From assembly GCA_017527865.1 (NCBI GenBank), contig JAFXPN010000010.1, positions 1-64,000 on the forward strand: a stretch of DNA of 64,000 nt, read 5' to 3'. The position numbers and the translations under genes were made by a program. Of the stretch, positions 43,200-52,468 are shown piece after piece (the first letter of the stretch is position 1; every line of letters begins with the position of its first letter). This DNA is from Clostridiales bacterium (GTDB taxonomy: Bacteria > Bacillota > Clostridia > Saccharofermentanales > Saccharofermentanaceae). The notes below the pieces were generated by a model that saw only the letters and a list, made by a program, of their open reading frames with translations, did no database searches and was not told the origin of the DNA.

Positions 43200-45016
43200 T
43201 CAGCCTCCTTTTCGCGCAGTGAAAGAAGTTCCAGTACCTCGAACCCGTCAGCTTTGCCTTTGAGCTTTACAGTACTTCCGAGAGACTTTGTTTCAGCGAG
43301 GTCCCCCAGTTTGTCTGCTACGACACGGCTTATGTAAACAGTGCTTCCCGGCGCATTTGCCTCGAGTCTTGCCGACGTGTTTACCGTGTCTCCTATAGCA
43401 GTATAATCCATATGTTTCTCGGAACCTATATTGCCTACGACGGCGGGTCCGTAATGGACTCCGACGCCTACCTTAAATCCTTCGCCGATCTCATTCTTCA
43501 GAGCTTCGGATACTTCTTCGCACCCGTTCACTATATCGAGGGCGGTCCTGCAAGCCAGATAAACGGAATCCTCCTGCGGAAAGGGCGCGCCCCAGAATGC
43601 CATAGTGGCATCTCCTACGAATTTGTCGAGCGTGCCGTTGTTCTTCTCGATGCAGGAGGAGGTGGTGGTGAGGATCTTGTTGAGGATGAAGACGATCTTC
43701 TCGGGATCGAGCCTCTCCGACATGGTTGTAAATCCTCTCACATCAACGAAAAGCACGGCAATATCTGTGAGCTTTCCGCCGAGACCCAAACTCTCGGTTC
43801 CTTCCTTCAGTATCTCTTTGACGACAGACGGGGCGACATACCGCTCGAATGTATTATAGACTCTCTGTCTTGCGGCTGCGGCCTTAATGTAATAGTAAAT
43901 GACGGTACTGATATAAATGATCAGGAGACCCGCCGGGATCCAGAGCGGATGTATGACGGTCCCAAGCTGATAAGCTGCAAAAGAACCCGCAAGCGCTAAT
44001 ACAGTAAATACGATAAAGCATACTGTCGATGTGCTCATCTTTGTATCAAGGAACAGGTACATGGAAAGCGCCAATATCGCGAAAAGAGCTATGAGCTGCG
44101 GGACATCGGATAATTCGGACTTGAAGTTGTTCTCGATGATGCTCTGGATCACATTGGCCTGGAACTCGACTCCGAACATCTGCGTGGCTCTGTCGATCGG
44201 TGTGAAATATGCATCCTGAAGTCCCGTGGCATAGGGGCCTATGAGGACTATCTTATCCGCATAATAGTCAGCGGGCACATCTCCGTTGATCAGTTCCGAC
44301 AACGATATGCCGTCGTAGAATCTGCCGGGGCCCGCGCTCATCGGAACATAGAACTGACCTCTTGCGTTGGTATCGGGATATTTGGCCTGTTCTCCTTTGG
44401 TCTTGAGAAACTCCGAAGCCGCCATATATGCCATGGAGAATACCTGTTCTTTGTTCCCGTCTGCGTCTGAAGGCTCGACATAGAGCAGGGCGTGCCTCAT
44501 GATGCCGTCCGTGTCTTCCATCGCGTTGATATGCCCCTGGATCGTGACATCCCTTAATGCTTCATAAGGTTCTTCATATCCCAATATCGAGTAATGGTCG
44601 ATATTCATTCCTTCTTCCGAGTAGACATAAGAAGTTCCGTATTCCGCGACGGTGGCTGTTACAACGTTGAGTTCGGCTGCGGCGCGGGCCAGACGGGCAT
44701 CCCCGTCAGGTGTGGATGTTCCGGCATAAAGAGTGTCTATCGCGACTACGGCAGGGCGTTTGTCAGGATCTTCGGCTAGCCTTTCAAGCGCGGATGCCAT
44801 GACACTCCGGTCCCATGTGTTGTAAGGTCCCAGATCCGCGAGTGCATCCTCGTCGATGCCGACGATAATGATGTCGGAGGAACTCACGGATTCGTGCTGG
44901 AATAATGTATCCTGAACCCACCGGTCGGGAGTCTTAAGTATTCCCGAGCCGGCAGCCGCAGTAAGCACGGCGGCGCTTATAAGGCTTATCAATAAGTTAC
45001 GTTTAGTGCCGGTCAT
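43196..45016 (-). CDS. CHASE2-class III nucleotide cyclase
   Basis: The 606-residue protein has TM1 (about 8-26), an extracellular CHASE2 sensor (about 30-300), three TMs (about 305-375) and a class III cyclase domain (about 400-590). Metal Asp residues lie in VLFVDVRGFTT and KFVGDATMAFWG, the base-selecting Lys in LDKF, and the transition-state region in YTAIGDTVNTSARLE. All essential residues are seen, so cAMP (less likely cGMP) synthesis is predicted. It sits between the FecR-like gene and the MBL-GAF-GGDEF gene. Confidence 0.9.
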   Translation of the reverse strand: MTGTKRNLLISLISAAVLTAAAGSGILKTPDRWVQDTLFQHESVSSSDIIIVGIDEDALADLGPYNTWDRSVMASALERLAEDPDKRPAVVAIDTLYAGTSTPDGDARLARAAAELNVVTATVAEYGTSYVYSEEGMNIDHYSILGYEEPYEALRDVTIQGHINAMEDTDGIMRHALLYVEPSDADGNKEQVFSMAYMAASEFLKTKGEQAKYPDTNARGQFYVPMSAGPGRFYDGISLSELINGDVPADYYADKIVLIGPYATGLQDAYFTPIDRATQMFGVEFQANVIQSIIENNFKSELSDVPQLIALFAILALSMYLFLDTKMSTSTVCFIVFTVLALAGSFAAYQLGTVIHPLWIPAGLLIIYISTVIYYYIKAAAARQRVYNTFERYVAPSVVKEILKEGTESLGLGGKLTDIAVLFVDVRGFTTMSERLDPEKIVFILNKILTTTSSCIEKNNGTLDKFVGDATMAFWGAPFPQEDSVYLACRTALDIVNGCEEVSEALKNEIGEGFKVGVGVHYGPAVVGNIGSEKHMDYTAIGDTVNTSARLEANAPGSTVYISRVVADKLGDLAETKSLGSTVKLKGKADGFEVLELLSLREKEAE

Positions 45017-45038
45017 TTATAATGCGGACCCGATCATC

Positions 45039-46547
45039 TTAAAGATGCGCCCAGGTCGTGTTGCCGATCGGAGTGATATCCGAAGTTCCGTCAGAAGGTG
45101 AAGGCTCGGGTACGGGATCATCCGTAGGCTCGGGATCATCCGTAGGCTCGGGATCGTCCGTAGGTTCCGGATCGTCTGTAGGCTCGGGATCGTCCGTAGG
45201 CTCGGGATCATCCGTAGGTTCCGGATCGTCTGTAGGCTCGGGATCGTCCGTCGGCTCAGGATCATCCGTAGGTTCCGGCTCATCCGTAGGATCCGGATCA
45301 TCCGTAGGATCCGGCGTGGTTGTAGGTTCGTCCGTAGGCGCAGGCGTCGTCGTGGTCGTCGGCGCGGGCGTCGTTGTAGTTGTGGGCGCAGGCGTTGATG
45401 TGGTCGTCGGCGCAGGTGTCGTTGTTGCTGTAGGCTCAGGCGCCGTTGTGGCCGTAGGCTCAGGTGTATCCGTCGGCGTAGGTGTTGTAGTTGTATCATC
45501 AGGATCCGATCCTGATGAACCGCCGCCTGAAGGATTGTTGGAAGGCGTAGGTGAAGCTGAAGGCGTAGGCGTCGTCGTTAAGGCTGCAGTCGGAGTCGCG
45601 GTAGGCGCGGCTGAAGCAGTCGGCGTAGGTGTGGTCGCCCTTCTTGCTGCGGTCGGTGACGGTGACGTCGTGACGGTAGGCGAGGTCGAAGGCTCTTCGG
45701 TCGGCGCCTCTGTCAGTTCAACGGTCGGCGTCGGTGTGTCGGTAGGGGTTTCTTCAATTCGGTCAGTCTCATCTTCGTCAAACGTTACGCCTGCAAGGAT
45801 CAGGATGAGTTCCTCGTCCCATCCGGTTGCTGCGCATACCGTCAGCATGAGAGGTCTGTTCTCCGCGAGCCTTGCGAGGATAAATGCATTGAGATCCTCT
45901 TCGCTTATGTCTTGAAGTACGAAGTCAACGCTACCGACTGCCCTGTCGTCGAACAGATATACCCTTACCGTTTGTCCGGGATTCACGTCAAGCTGCTTGG
46001 TCTCTCCGGTGCGCGGATTGATGCCGATGATATGAACGTGGCCGGAAGTAAGCGTGATAGAGGCTATTCCGTCTTTGTCGACTCTGACATAGCCGGATGT
46101 TCCCCTTATTCCTACTGTCATGGTGGATGTAACTATATCGAATGACTCGTCGTCCTCGAGAGGTTTGTTAACGTCAAAAAAGACTCCGCCCTCCGTGAGG
46201 TTAAGTTCAATGCTCTTATTGTTCTGCGAGAATTCGGCGCGGCTGTTCTCGTCGAGTGTTACCGTTTTTGAATCGTCGAGCGCTATCTGAGCGAGGCTTG
46301 CATCGCCTGTGCTGAGCGCATCTCCGTTAGCGAATCTCATGTTGTCGAACAGGGATTTTTCCGAACCTGAGGCGTCGTACAGGGTAACTGTCCCTTCGAT
46401 CCGAAGAAGTCTCATCGTCGTAGCTTTAATGCCTCCGGAAAGCAATATGATGATCACGATGGCAACGGCGATGACAACAACCGGAATGGCGATAGAGAGT
46501 ATCTTCCAAAGAAGCGAAAGACCTTTCCATTTTTTGATCAGATTCAT
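45039..46547 (-). CDS. FecR-domain protein with a Thr/Pro and DDPEPT repeat tail
   Basis: The 502-residue protein has a TM anchor (about 13-38), a FecR domain (about 50-165; GDALSTGDASLAQIAL and SFDIVTSTMTVGIRGTSG), an unrecognised region to about 240, then a long low-complexity tail. Thr/Pro/Ser dominates about 245-390 and some ten DDPEPT units (about 405-485) precede the end. The tail is likely exposed and may span the wall. FecR proteins are often encoded beside CHASE2 cyclases, as here. The start at 46547 follows GGGGTG. Confidence 0.83.
   Translation of the reverse strand: MNLIKKWKGLSLLWKILSIAIPVVVIAVAIVIIILLSGGIKATTMRLLRIEGTVTLYDASGSEKSLFDNMRFANGDALSTGDASLAQIALDDSKTVTLDENSRAEFSQNNKSIELNLTEGGVFFDVNKPLEDDESFDIVTSTMTVGIRGTSGYVRVDKDGIASITLTSGHVHIIGINPRTGETKQLDVNPGQTVRVYLFDDRAVGSVDFVLQDISEEDLNAFILARLAENRPLMLTVCAATGWDEELILILAGVTFDEDETDRIEETPTDTPTPTVELTEAPTEEPSTSPTVTTSPSPTAARRATTPTPTASAAPTATPTAALTTTPTPSASPTPSNNPSGGGSSGSDPDDTTTTPTPTDTPEPTATTAPEPTATTTPAPTTTSTPAPTTTTTPAPTTTTTPAPTDEPTTTPDPTDDPDPTDEPEPTDDPEPTDDPEPTDDPEPTDDPEPTDDPEPTDDPEPTDDPEPTDDPEPTDDPVPEPSPSDGTSDITPIGNTTWAHL
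45105..45310 (-). repeat. Coding tandem repeat (DDPEPT units)
   Basis: 18-bp units such as GGATCATCCGTAGGCTCG (plus-strand reading) encode DDPEPT on the minus strand. Third-position changes between units suggest older repeat growth with purifying selection on protein sequence. Confidence 0.85.
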
Positions 46548-46593
46548 ATGACAACACCCCGAAGACAAGTATGTATTATCTTAAATGTCAGAC

Positions 46594-46629
46594 TAAAAAA
46601 GCCCTATACGACAGTATATCGTACAGGGC
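46594..46629 (-). terminator. Terminator of the DUF4214 gene at 46666
   Basis: Read on the minus strand, GCCCTGTACGATA and a pairing arm TCGTATAGGGC form a hairpin (46601-46629) followed by TTTTTT. Confidence 0.85.
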
Positions 46630-46665
46630 ATATTTCAATCAAGAATGATTTAGATTTTACATGGC

Positions 46666-47481
46666 TTACATGCCGTAGTATGAACAGGTTGCGGCAAATT
46701 CGGGAGCCTGTGCAAAGGCATTGATGATATCGTTGCGGGAAGCACCGTTGTTAAGCGCGTTCACCCAGTTTGCAAGACCCGAAGGATCGGGATTTCTTGA
46801 AAGGAACGCATTGTACAGGACGGTTACGAATTCCTGGTTGGAAGTATTCCTTCCGACGAATTCCGCGCTGTTAAGCATTGTCCTGACTGCATCAGCCGGT
46901 GTGTAAAGACCGCTCTCGATGCCGTTAACCCAGTAATCCCTTCCGGCGATATCGCAGGTCCTGCCGAGAATGATGGGATAGAGCCTCTCGACAAAGCTGT
47001 TCTTAAGAGCTGTTCTTATCATTTCCGTCGGAAGTCCCCTGCTTGTTGCATAGATGGCTGCAGTGGTCCTAGCCGCATCGGACGTTATCCCGTACATCTG
47101 ATTGTATTCGGCTGTGCCGAGAACCGGATCCGGCGCAACGTTGGTGTCGACGGGAATGCCGGCATAAGTAGATTCCGCAACTCTTAATGCGACCCTCATG
47201 TTGGCATAAGCGGCAACATAACCGTCCGTGTCATCGATTGTTGCTACAGCCTGCGATCTCGAACTCTCAAGGGAACAACGGACATCATTCGGGATATCCT
47301 CACCGTAAAGTACGAGAAAAGCTGTGACGGAATCAAGAGTGTCGAAGAAGTAATTGCCTGCGTCAGCCAGGACGGGTGAACCTTTATCGAGGCTCAATGC
47401 TGCGAACGGGACGGCAACTGCGACCGCGGCCGCAAGAATGACAGCCGAGATCTTTTTACGTAATTCCTTGATGTATTTCAT
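46666..47481 (-). CDS. Secreted DUF4214 protein
   Basis: The 271-residue protein has a signal peptide (about 1-40, ending VLA-DA), a helical N-terminal part (about 45-155) and a C-terminal DUF4214 domain (about 160-268) with the two-half signature: FVERLYPIILGRTCDIAGRDYWV and later LYNAFLSRNPDPSGLANWV. The last residues SYYGM echo the SFGVT/AYGL/EYGI endings of the other three DUF4214 proteins in this window. AAGGAGG precedes the ATG. Role probably in the cell surface; unknown in detail. Confidence 0.85.
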   Translation of the reverse strand: MKYIKELRKKISAVILAAAVAVAVPFAALSLDKGSPVLADAGNYFFDTLDSVTAFLVLYGEDIPNDVRCSLESSRSQAVATIDDTDGYVAAYANMRVALRVAESTYAGIPVDTNVAPDPVLGTAEYNQMYGITSDAARTTAAIYATSRGLPTEMIRTALKNSFVERLYPIILGRTCDIAGRDYWVNGIESGLYTPADAVRTMLNSAEFVGRNTSNQEFVTVLYNAFLSRNPDPSGLANWVNALNNGASRNDIINAFAQAPEFAATCSYYGM

Positions 47482-47649
47482 TTTATGATCCTCCTTAAGA
47501 AAAAACTCAGACCCTATGACATTATCATAAAGCCTTGACGATAAAAAAACTTAAAACAAAGTGCAAACATTGTAATATGCAGGATGCGGTTGGCTGACAC
47601 CGCTTTTCGGTGCTATAAAAGGAAAAAGGATATTGTTATACTTAACCTT

Positions 47650-48633
47650 ATGGGAAGAAACAAAGACAATAAGGAGAAGATATACGATGTGGAGTTTACC
47701 GTTGCCAAGGGCGGGCAGGCTCCGCTGTCGAAGAAATATCATGTCGAAGAGCGCGGCAGGGAGATAACCATAACCGAAGAAGGCGGTGCTCCGACTCTTT
47801 ACCTTAACAGGAATTTTCCCAATATCTCCCGCAGGGCCCGCATAATATCCAATGCCAAAGGTGAACGGACGCTTGCTCAGTTTGCTGAAGTCTGTGATTC
47901 GAGCGCAGCTACCCTTTCAAGATTCATGACCGGAAACAACGGGTTGGTCGGCAAGTCCGCTTACAGCAATAAACCCATGAGCATAGAACTGATCCTTAAA
48001 GTGGTCGGCAATGCCGCGGAACTTCCTGAGGGTGCGCGTTCTTCAGGGTCTAACGTTACTGTCGACGAGCTCATGGCGGCCAACGGATATCTTTTGACGA
48101 ACGAGGCTGCCGAACAGGATGAGCATTATATGTGGAGAAGGGAAAGTGATCAGAATCAGGAGATCATCGATTCGGCCAGACGCGTCTTTATCCAGGCTCT
48201 TATCGATGAAGGCTATATGGTAGGAACGGCTTCAAGAGAGGATATACCTGTAAGCGCGCGGTACGGGCTTGTTATGTACAGCAACCACCGTCTGCGCTTT
48301 AAAGTGAGCAGGGACGGGGAATCTTTTATATGGATCGTTCACACCGGGCTTGTAAACGAATACTACAGGGATCATCCGGCAAGGGTCGCTCCTGATTTCT
48401 TCTCGGACTGTGCCCCGTTCTTCCTTAGGGATATGTGGGAACCGGATTCGCTTCAAAACTTAAGATATACAGTCCTGCTTACCGAAGAAGGATATAAGGA
48501 AACGGTAAGCCGGCTTTCGGATATTGAGGTCAATAACTATATCTCCTTACAGGAGTTATTCATACTCGACAACACATGCAGATTCGGCGACGAATATATC
48601 ATTCCGCGCAGGGACGGATGTATCGGCAGTTAA
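47650..48633 (+). CDS. Predicted HTH regulator of unknown family
   Basis: The 327-residue cytosolic protein has an HTH-like segment at about 62-95 (ERTLAQFAEVCDSSAATLSRFM) and a possible interaction domain in the C-terminal half (about 150-320) with no recognised motif. It may be a transcription regulator. The ATG at 47650 has no ribosome site; TATACT ends 7 nt upstream, fitting a leaderless message. An alternative upstream start at 47584 would overlap the promoter. It is separated from the sigma factor gene by 161 bp. Confidence 0.55.
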   Translation: MGRNKDNKEKIYDVEFTVAKGGQAPLSKKYHVEERGREITITEEGGAPTLYLNRNFPNISRRARIISNAKGERTLAQFAEVCDSSAATLSRFMTGNNGLVGKSAYSNKPMSIELILKVVGNAAELPEGARSSGSNVTVDELMAANGYLLTNEAAEQDEHYMWRRESDQNQEIIDSARRVFIQALIDEGYMVGTASREDIPVSARYGLVMYSNHRLRFKVSRDGESFIWIVHTGLVNEYYRDHPARVAPDFFSDCAPFFLRDMWEPDSLQNLRYTVLLTEEGYKETVSRLSDIEVNNYISLQELFILDNTCRFGDEYIIPRRDGCIGS

Positions 48634-48743
48634 TGAAATCTGGCGGCAGAGTTGCAAAACTATAAGCGGAGATTGAAATGAGAATAATGAAAAACGGCGT
48701 AAAATAAGCAATAACAAGCCGATTGAATATTGAAACGATAAAA

Positions 48744-48771
48744 TTGCATATTGAAATGAATGTGCTATAAT
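48744..48771 (+). promoter_or_regulatory. Promoter of the sigma factor gene, inside ATTGAAA repeats
   Basis: TTGCAT (48744-48749), 16 bp, TATAAT (48766-48771). Three ATTGAAAYGA elements (one around 48675 and two between 48727 and 48759) surround it and may be regulator contacts. The 161-bp gap holds nothing else. Confidence 0.6.
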
Positions 48772-48794
48772 CCCTTTGTAAGGGGGGATAGAAC

Positions 48795-49604
48795 ATGAAA
48801 GATTTCAATAACAAGTGCAATATGAGCCGCGAGGAGGAAATCGCTCTTATCAGGGCGTTTAAGTCCCGCAGGGATGAAGCTGCATATGAAAAGCTCGCGG
48901 GCACCCTGAAAGGATATATTGTTAACAGGGCCTCTTACTACGAGCGCATCTGTAATTCTCCTGCAGTTGATAAAGAGGATCTTATCCAGGAAGGATACAG
49001 ATTCCTCATCCGCGCATTGGAGAAATTTGATGCATCAAAAGGCTTCAGGCTTTCCACATATGCTTCATGGTGGATAGAACAGGCGATGAGCAGGTATACC
49101 CTTGAACAGGGCAATGCTGTCTCTGTGCCGGTAAGGAAGCAGCAGCTGTTGTTCAGGATACGCGATTTCAGGAACCGTTATCTGCGTGAATTCGGTGTTG
49201 AACCCGCCGTCGATGAGATCGCATTCGGCGTCGGCGTTGATCCGGAAAAGATCGCCGGCATAACAGATTGTGATATCAGGGTAAAGTCCCTTGACTGCCC
49301 GGTGTCTTTTGATGAAGAGTCTGACTGTACCCTTGCCGATATGATCCCGTCAGGGGATGAGGATATCCTGACAGGACTCGAGAGAAAGATGAGGTCCGCC
49401 GATATGATCCGGCTGTGCAGCGAGGCCCTTACACCGAGAGAATCAGAGGTGATAAGGCTTATCTACTTTGAAGACATGAGTATCACAGGAGCCGGAAAGA
49501 TCCTGGGATATACGAGGGAGACCGTCCGCAAGGACTTGAAGAGCGCCTTGAGCAAATTGAGGGATGAACTCGTAAGAACAGGCTGGGGACCTATCGCAGC
49601 CTGA
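48795..49604 (+). CDS. RNA polymerase sigma-70 family factor
   Basis: The 269-residue protein has region 2 (about 25-100; DLIQEGYRFLIRALEKFDASKGFRLSTYASWWIEQAM, split here for length), region 3 (about 110-180) and region 4 (about 205-265; ALTPRESEVIRLIYFEDMS then TRETVRKDLKSALSKLR). It lacks the long region 1.1 of the housekeeping factor, so it is an alternative sigma related to RpoD. GGGGGG precedes the ATG. No anti-sigma gene is adjacent; the STAS/HATPase pair at 33409 is a candidate partner elsewhere. Confidence 0.85.
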   Translation: MKDFNNKCNMSREEEIALIRAFKSRRDEAAYEKLAGTLKGYIVNRASYYERICNSPAVDKEDLIQEGYRFLIRALEKFDASKGFRLSTYASWWIEQAMSRYTLEQGNAVSVPVRKQQLLFRIRDFRNRYLREFGVEPAVDEIAFGVGVDPEKIAGITDCDIRVKSLDCPVSFDEESDCTLADMIPSGDEDILTGLERKMRSADMIRLCSEALTPRESEVIRLIYFEDMSITGAGKILGYTRETVRKDLKSALSKLRDELVRTGWGPIAA

Positions 49605-49605
49605 C

Positions 49606-51219
49606 TTAAGTCTTCAGGACCTTTCGCATAACAAAGAGCGTTCCGATCATGAGCGCTATCGCTATCGGAAGCGCGATCAGCGCATTCGGTATAAAGCCCG
49701 CGATGATGTAAGCGACGAAGCTGACGCCCGCAGTCGTGAGGGCATAAGGAAGCTGTGTCGATACATGTGTGACGTGATCGCACTGTGCTCCTGCGCTCGC
49801 CATGATGGTCGTATCGGATATGGGCGAGCAGTGGTCGCCGCAGACGGCGCCTGCCATACATGCGGATACACAGACAACACCCAGCGGATTTGTCAACGGG
49901 AAGACACCGAGTGTGATAGGTATAAGGATGCCGAATGTTCCCCAGGATGTTCCAGTCGAGAAGGACAGGGCGCATGCGATAAGGAAGATGATGGCGGGAA
50001 GGAATGTATGGAATCCGGAAGCCGAATTCTGTACAAGACCTGCAACATATTCCTTGGCGCCCAAACTGTCGGTCATCGCCTTAAGGCTCCAGGCGAATAT
50101 CAGGATCATGATGGCGGGTACCATGGATTTGAAGCCTTCGGGTGTACAGTCCTGTATCTCGGTGAATGTCATGACGCGGCGCAGAAGGTAGTAGATGATT
50201 ATGATGATCAGCGAGACTACCGAACCTAACATGAGTCCGACGGAAGCATCCGAGTTGGAGAACGAGTCTACAAAGCTCTCTCCGTCGAAGAATCCGCCGG
50301 AGTAGATCATTCCGATGACGCAGGAAACTATAAGCACAACGATGGGGAGGATGAGGTCGAAGACCTTGCCTTTCGCGTTGACGGTTTCCTCAGCTTCGGA
50401 GGATAGGCGCTTCATATCGGAGAAGATGTCTCCCTTCTCCTTCGCGTTCTTCTCGTGCTTTAACATGGGTCCGTAATCGAGACCTGTGAGAGCCAGGAAG
50501 AGCATCATGATTATCGTAAGAAGAGCGTAGAAATTAAACGGGATCGCCTTTATGAACAGATGAAGACCGTTGCCTTCTTCCACGTATGAAGAGACAGCAG
50601 CTGCCCAGGATGATACCGGGGCGATTATGCAGACGGGAGCGGCTGTTGCGTCGATGAGATATGCGAGCTTCGCGCGGGATATCTTACACTTATCGGAAAC
50701 GGGGCGCATTACGGAACCGACGGTAAGGCAGTTGAAATAGTCGTCGATAAAGATAAGAACGCCCAAGGCGATGGTGGCGATCTGTGCGCCTGCACGGGAC
50801 TTTATGTGAGATGAGGCCCAGCGTCCGAATGCCGCGGAACCGCCCGCTTTATTCATCAACTGCACGATTATTCCGAGGATCACGAGAAAGATCAGAATGC
50901 CGACATTATACGGATCCGCGATCGATGCGACTATTCCGTCCGATAAAGAATGAATGAGCATTCCTTCTATATCGTAATTTGCATATAGCAGTCCGCCCGT
51001 GATTATGCCGATGAACAGCGAAGAATAGACTTCCTTGGTGAGCAGTGCAAGCGCTATCGCGATGATCGGAGGAAGAAGAGACCAGAACGTCCCGGCGTAG
51101 ATAGACCCCTGATCTGCAGGCACGGGTTTTCCGTGACCTGTTACCTGAGCGACTGCGAGAATGATGATTATGGCACAGACACTGACGATGACCGTGATGC
51201 GTCTTTTGTTAAGATCCAT
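49606..51219 (-). CDS. nhaC: NhaC family Na+/H+ antiporter
   Basis: This 537-residue protein has about 12 TM helices. FIDDYFNCLTVGSVMRPV, FSTGTSWGTFGILIPI and AGAVCGDHCSPISDTTIMAS are hallmark stretches of the NhaC antiporter superfamily. Members exchange Na+ (or arginine/tyrosine-type substrates) for H+ or malate. The start at 51219 follows GAGGAGCC; the longer reading from 51237 lacks a site. It converges with the sigma factor gene with a 1-bp gap and no visible terminator. Confidence 0.9.
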   Translation of the reverse strand: MDLNKRRITVIVSVCAIIIILAVAQVTGHGKPVPADQGSIYAGTFWSLLPPIIAIALALLTKEVYSSLFIGIITGGLLYANYDIEGMLIHSLSDGIVASIADPYNVGILIFLVILGIIVQLMNKAGGSAAFGRWASSHIKSRAGAQIATIALGVLIFIDDYFNCLTVGSVMRPVSDKCKISRAKLAYLIDATAAPVCIIAPVSSWAAAVSSYVEEGNGLHLFIKAIPFNFYALLTIIMMLFLALTGLDYGPMLKHEKNAKEKGDIFSDMKRLSSEAEETVNAKGKVFDLILPIVVLIVSCVIGMIYSGGFFDGESFVDSFSNSDASVGLMLGSVVSLIIIIIYYLLRRVMTFTEIQDCTPEGFKSMVPAIMILIFAWSLKAMTDSLGAKEYVAGLVQNSASGFHTFLPAIIFLIACALSFSTGTSWGTFGILIPITLGVFPLTNPLGVVCVSACMAGAVCGDHCSPISDTTIMASAGAQCDHVTHVSTQLPYALTTAGVSFVAYIIAGFIPNALIALPIAIALMIGTLFVMRKVLKT

Positions 51220-51313
51220 TGTGAGGCTCCTCGGCAAAGATTATCATTAATCAGTGATTATACAGAGTTTACCGCATTTTTCAAATTATCCTGCGCGTGA
51301 TATCATAATTTCT

Positions 51314-52468
51314 ATGGCGGCAGGAGAACGTAGACAGATCAAAGAGATAACGGCGGTCAAGGGCTTAAGCGCCCTCATTATCGCTTTCCTTTATCACCCT
51401 TTTACCGTAGGATTCACCGATAACGGCCGGATGCCGTTCGACAGCATCGGTGTCATCAGATTCCTGGAGCAGAACGGCGGCATCATGGTGGAGCTGTTCC
51501 TTATGCTGTCGGGATATCTGTCGTGGGTCGCTTACAGGGATAAGATAACTTCGGCGGCGGTCCTTTTCGAGCAGGATAAGAGCAAGACACAAAACTCGAT
51601 GTGGCACGGATTCTGCCGTTTTATCAGGCGCAGGATCATAAGGATATTTCCCGCGATGTGGGTCACTCTTCTTATGACCGTGGTGCTGCAGCTTGCTCAC
51701 CTTAAGCTCTACGGTTCCTATTTTGTTATCCGCGGCAATTCTTCAAGCGAGCTTTTGTATCACCTTACGGGATTTCAGATGTTCTGGAGCGGGGAGGCGT
51801 GGAACGCGCCCGCATGGACTCTTAATAAGCTGCTTATATGCTGGTGCATCTTCTTTTTTATCACGTGGTGCTCGCGCGGCGACAGGGCGAAAAGCTTTGT
51901 CCTCTTTACCATTATGATCATATTCGGAATGAACTTCCTGGTCCGGAGAGTGCCTGACGGTGCGATACCGTTTACGGATCTTGCAAGTTCGAGGGCCTTC
52001 GTGTCATTCTTCATCGGCTGCGATCTGGCTTTGCTTAAAAGTGCTGTGTCCCGGAAGACGATCCGGAATATGTGTCTTGTATTGCTGGGTATCAATGCGG
52101 CGTTCATTGCCATCATGCTGATCGCAGGAACGGATTCGTTCGATTATCAGCCTTACTTTGTCACATTCCCGCTCATTGTCTATCCGCTCGTCATATTCGC
52201 GGTGCAGCTGCTGAAGCCGTTAAGCAAGATCCTGGGTACTGCTCCATTTCAGTTTGCCGGCAGGATCTCGTTCGCGCTCTACCTTTGCAATTTCCCTCTG
52301 GAGATACTGATCTTCATAATCATGGATAAGACCGGCTCAAAGATAAGCTTCGCATCGCCGTGGTTCTTCCTGATCAACGTGGTACTGCAGATATCGGTCT
52401 CGACTGTTGTGTGGTATCTCGTTGAGGTCAAAGCCACAGACCGGATCAAGAAGAGGATCTCTTTATAG
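51314..52468 (+). CDS. Acyltransferase 3 family membrane protein
   Basis: This 384-residue protein has about 10 TM helices. It has KGLSALIIAFLYHPF at the first helix (family His), VELFLMLSGYLSWVAY (family motif) and IRIFPAMWVTLL with a basic RRRIIRIFP stretch, as in OafA-type O-acyltransferases. It is the third such enzyme in the window. No Shine-Dalgarno is seen, and TATCAT ends 7 nt before the ATG. It overlaps the convergent MFS gene by 6 bp. Confidence 0.83.
   Translation: MAAGERRQIKEITAVKGLSALIIAFLYHPFTVGFTDNGRMPFDSIGVIRFLEQNGGIMVELFLMLSGYLSWVAYRDKITSAAVLFEQDKSKTQNSMWHGFCRFIRRRIIRIFPAMWVTLLMTVVLQLAHLKLYGSYFVIRGNSSSELLYHLTGFQMFWSGEAWNAPAWTLNKLLICWCIFFFITWCSRGDRAKSFVLFTIMIIFGMNFLVRRVPDGAIPFTDLASSRAFVSFFIGCDLALLKSAVSRKTIRNMCLVLLGINAAFIAIMLIAGTDSFDYQPYFVTFPLIVYPLVIFAVQLLKPLSKILGTAPFQFAGRISFALYLCNFPLEILIFIIMDKTGSKISFASPWFFLINVVLQISVSTVVWYLVEVKATDRIKKRISL

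Noticed and set aside
45058..45915. Long plus-strand reading frame rich in Gly, Ser and Val
   Set aside because: It is the antisense frame of the FecR-like protein's repeat tail. It has no ribosome site, and its composition follows from the DDPEPT and Thr/Pro codons on the other strand.
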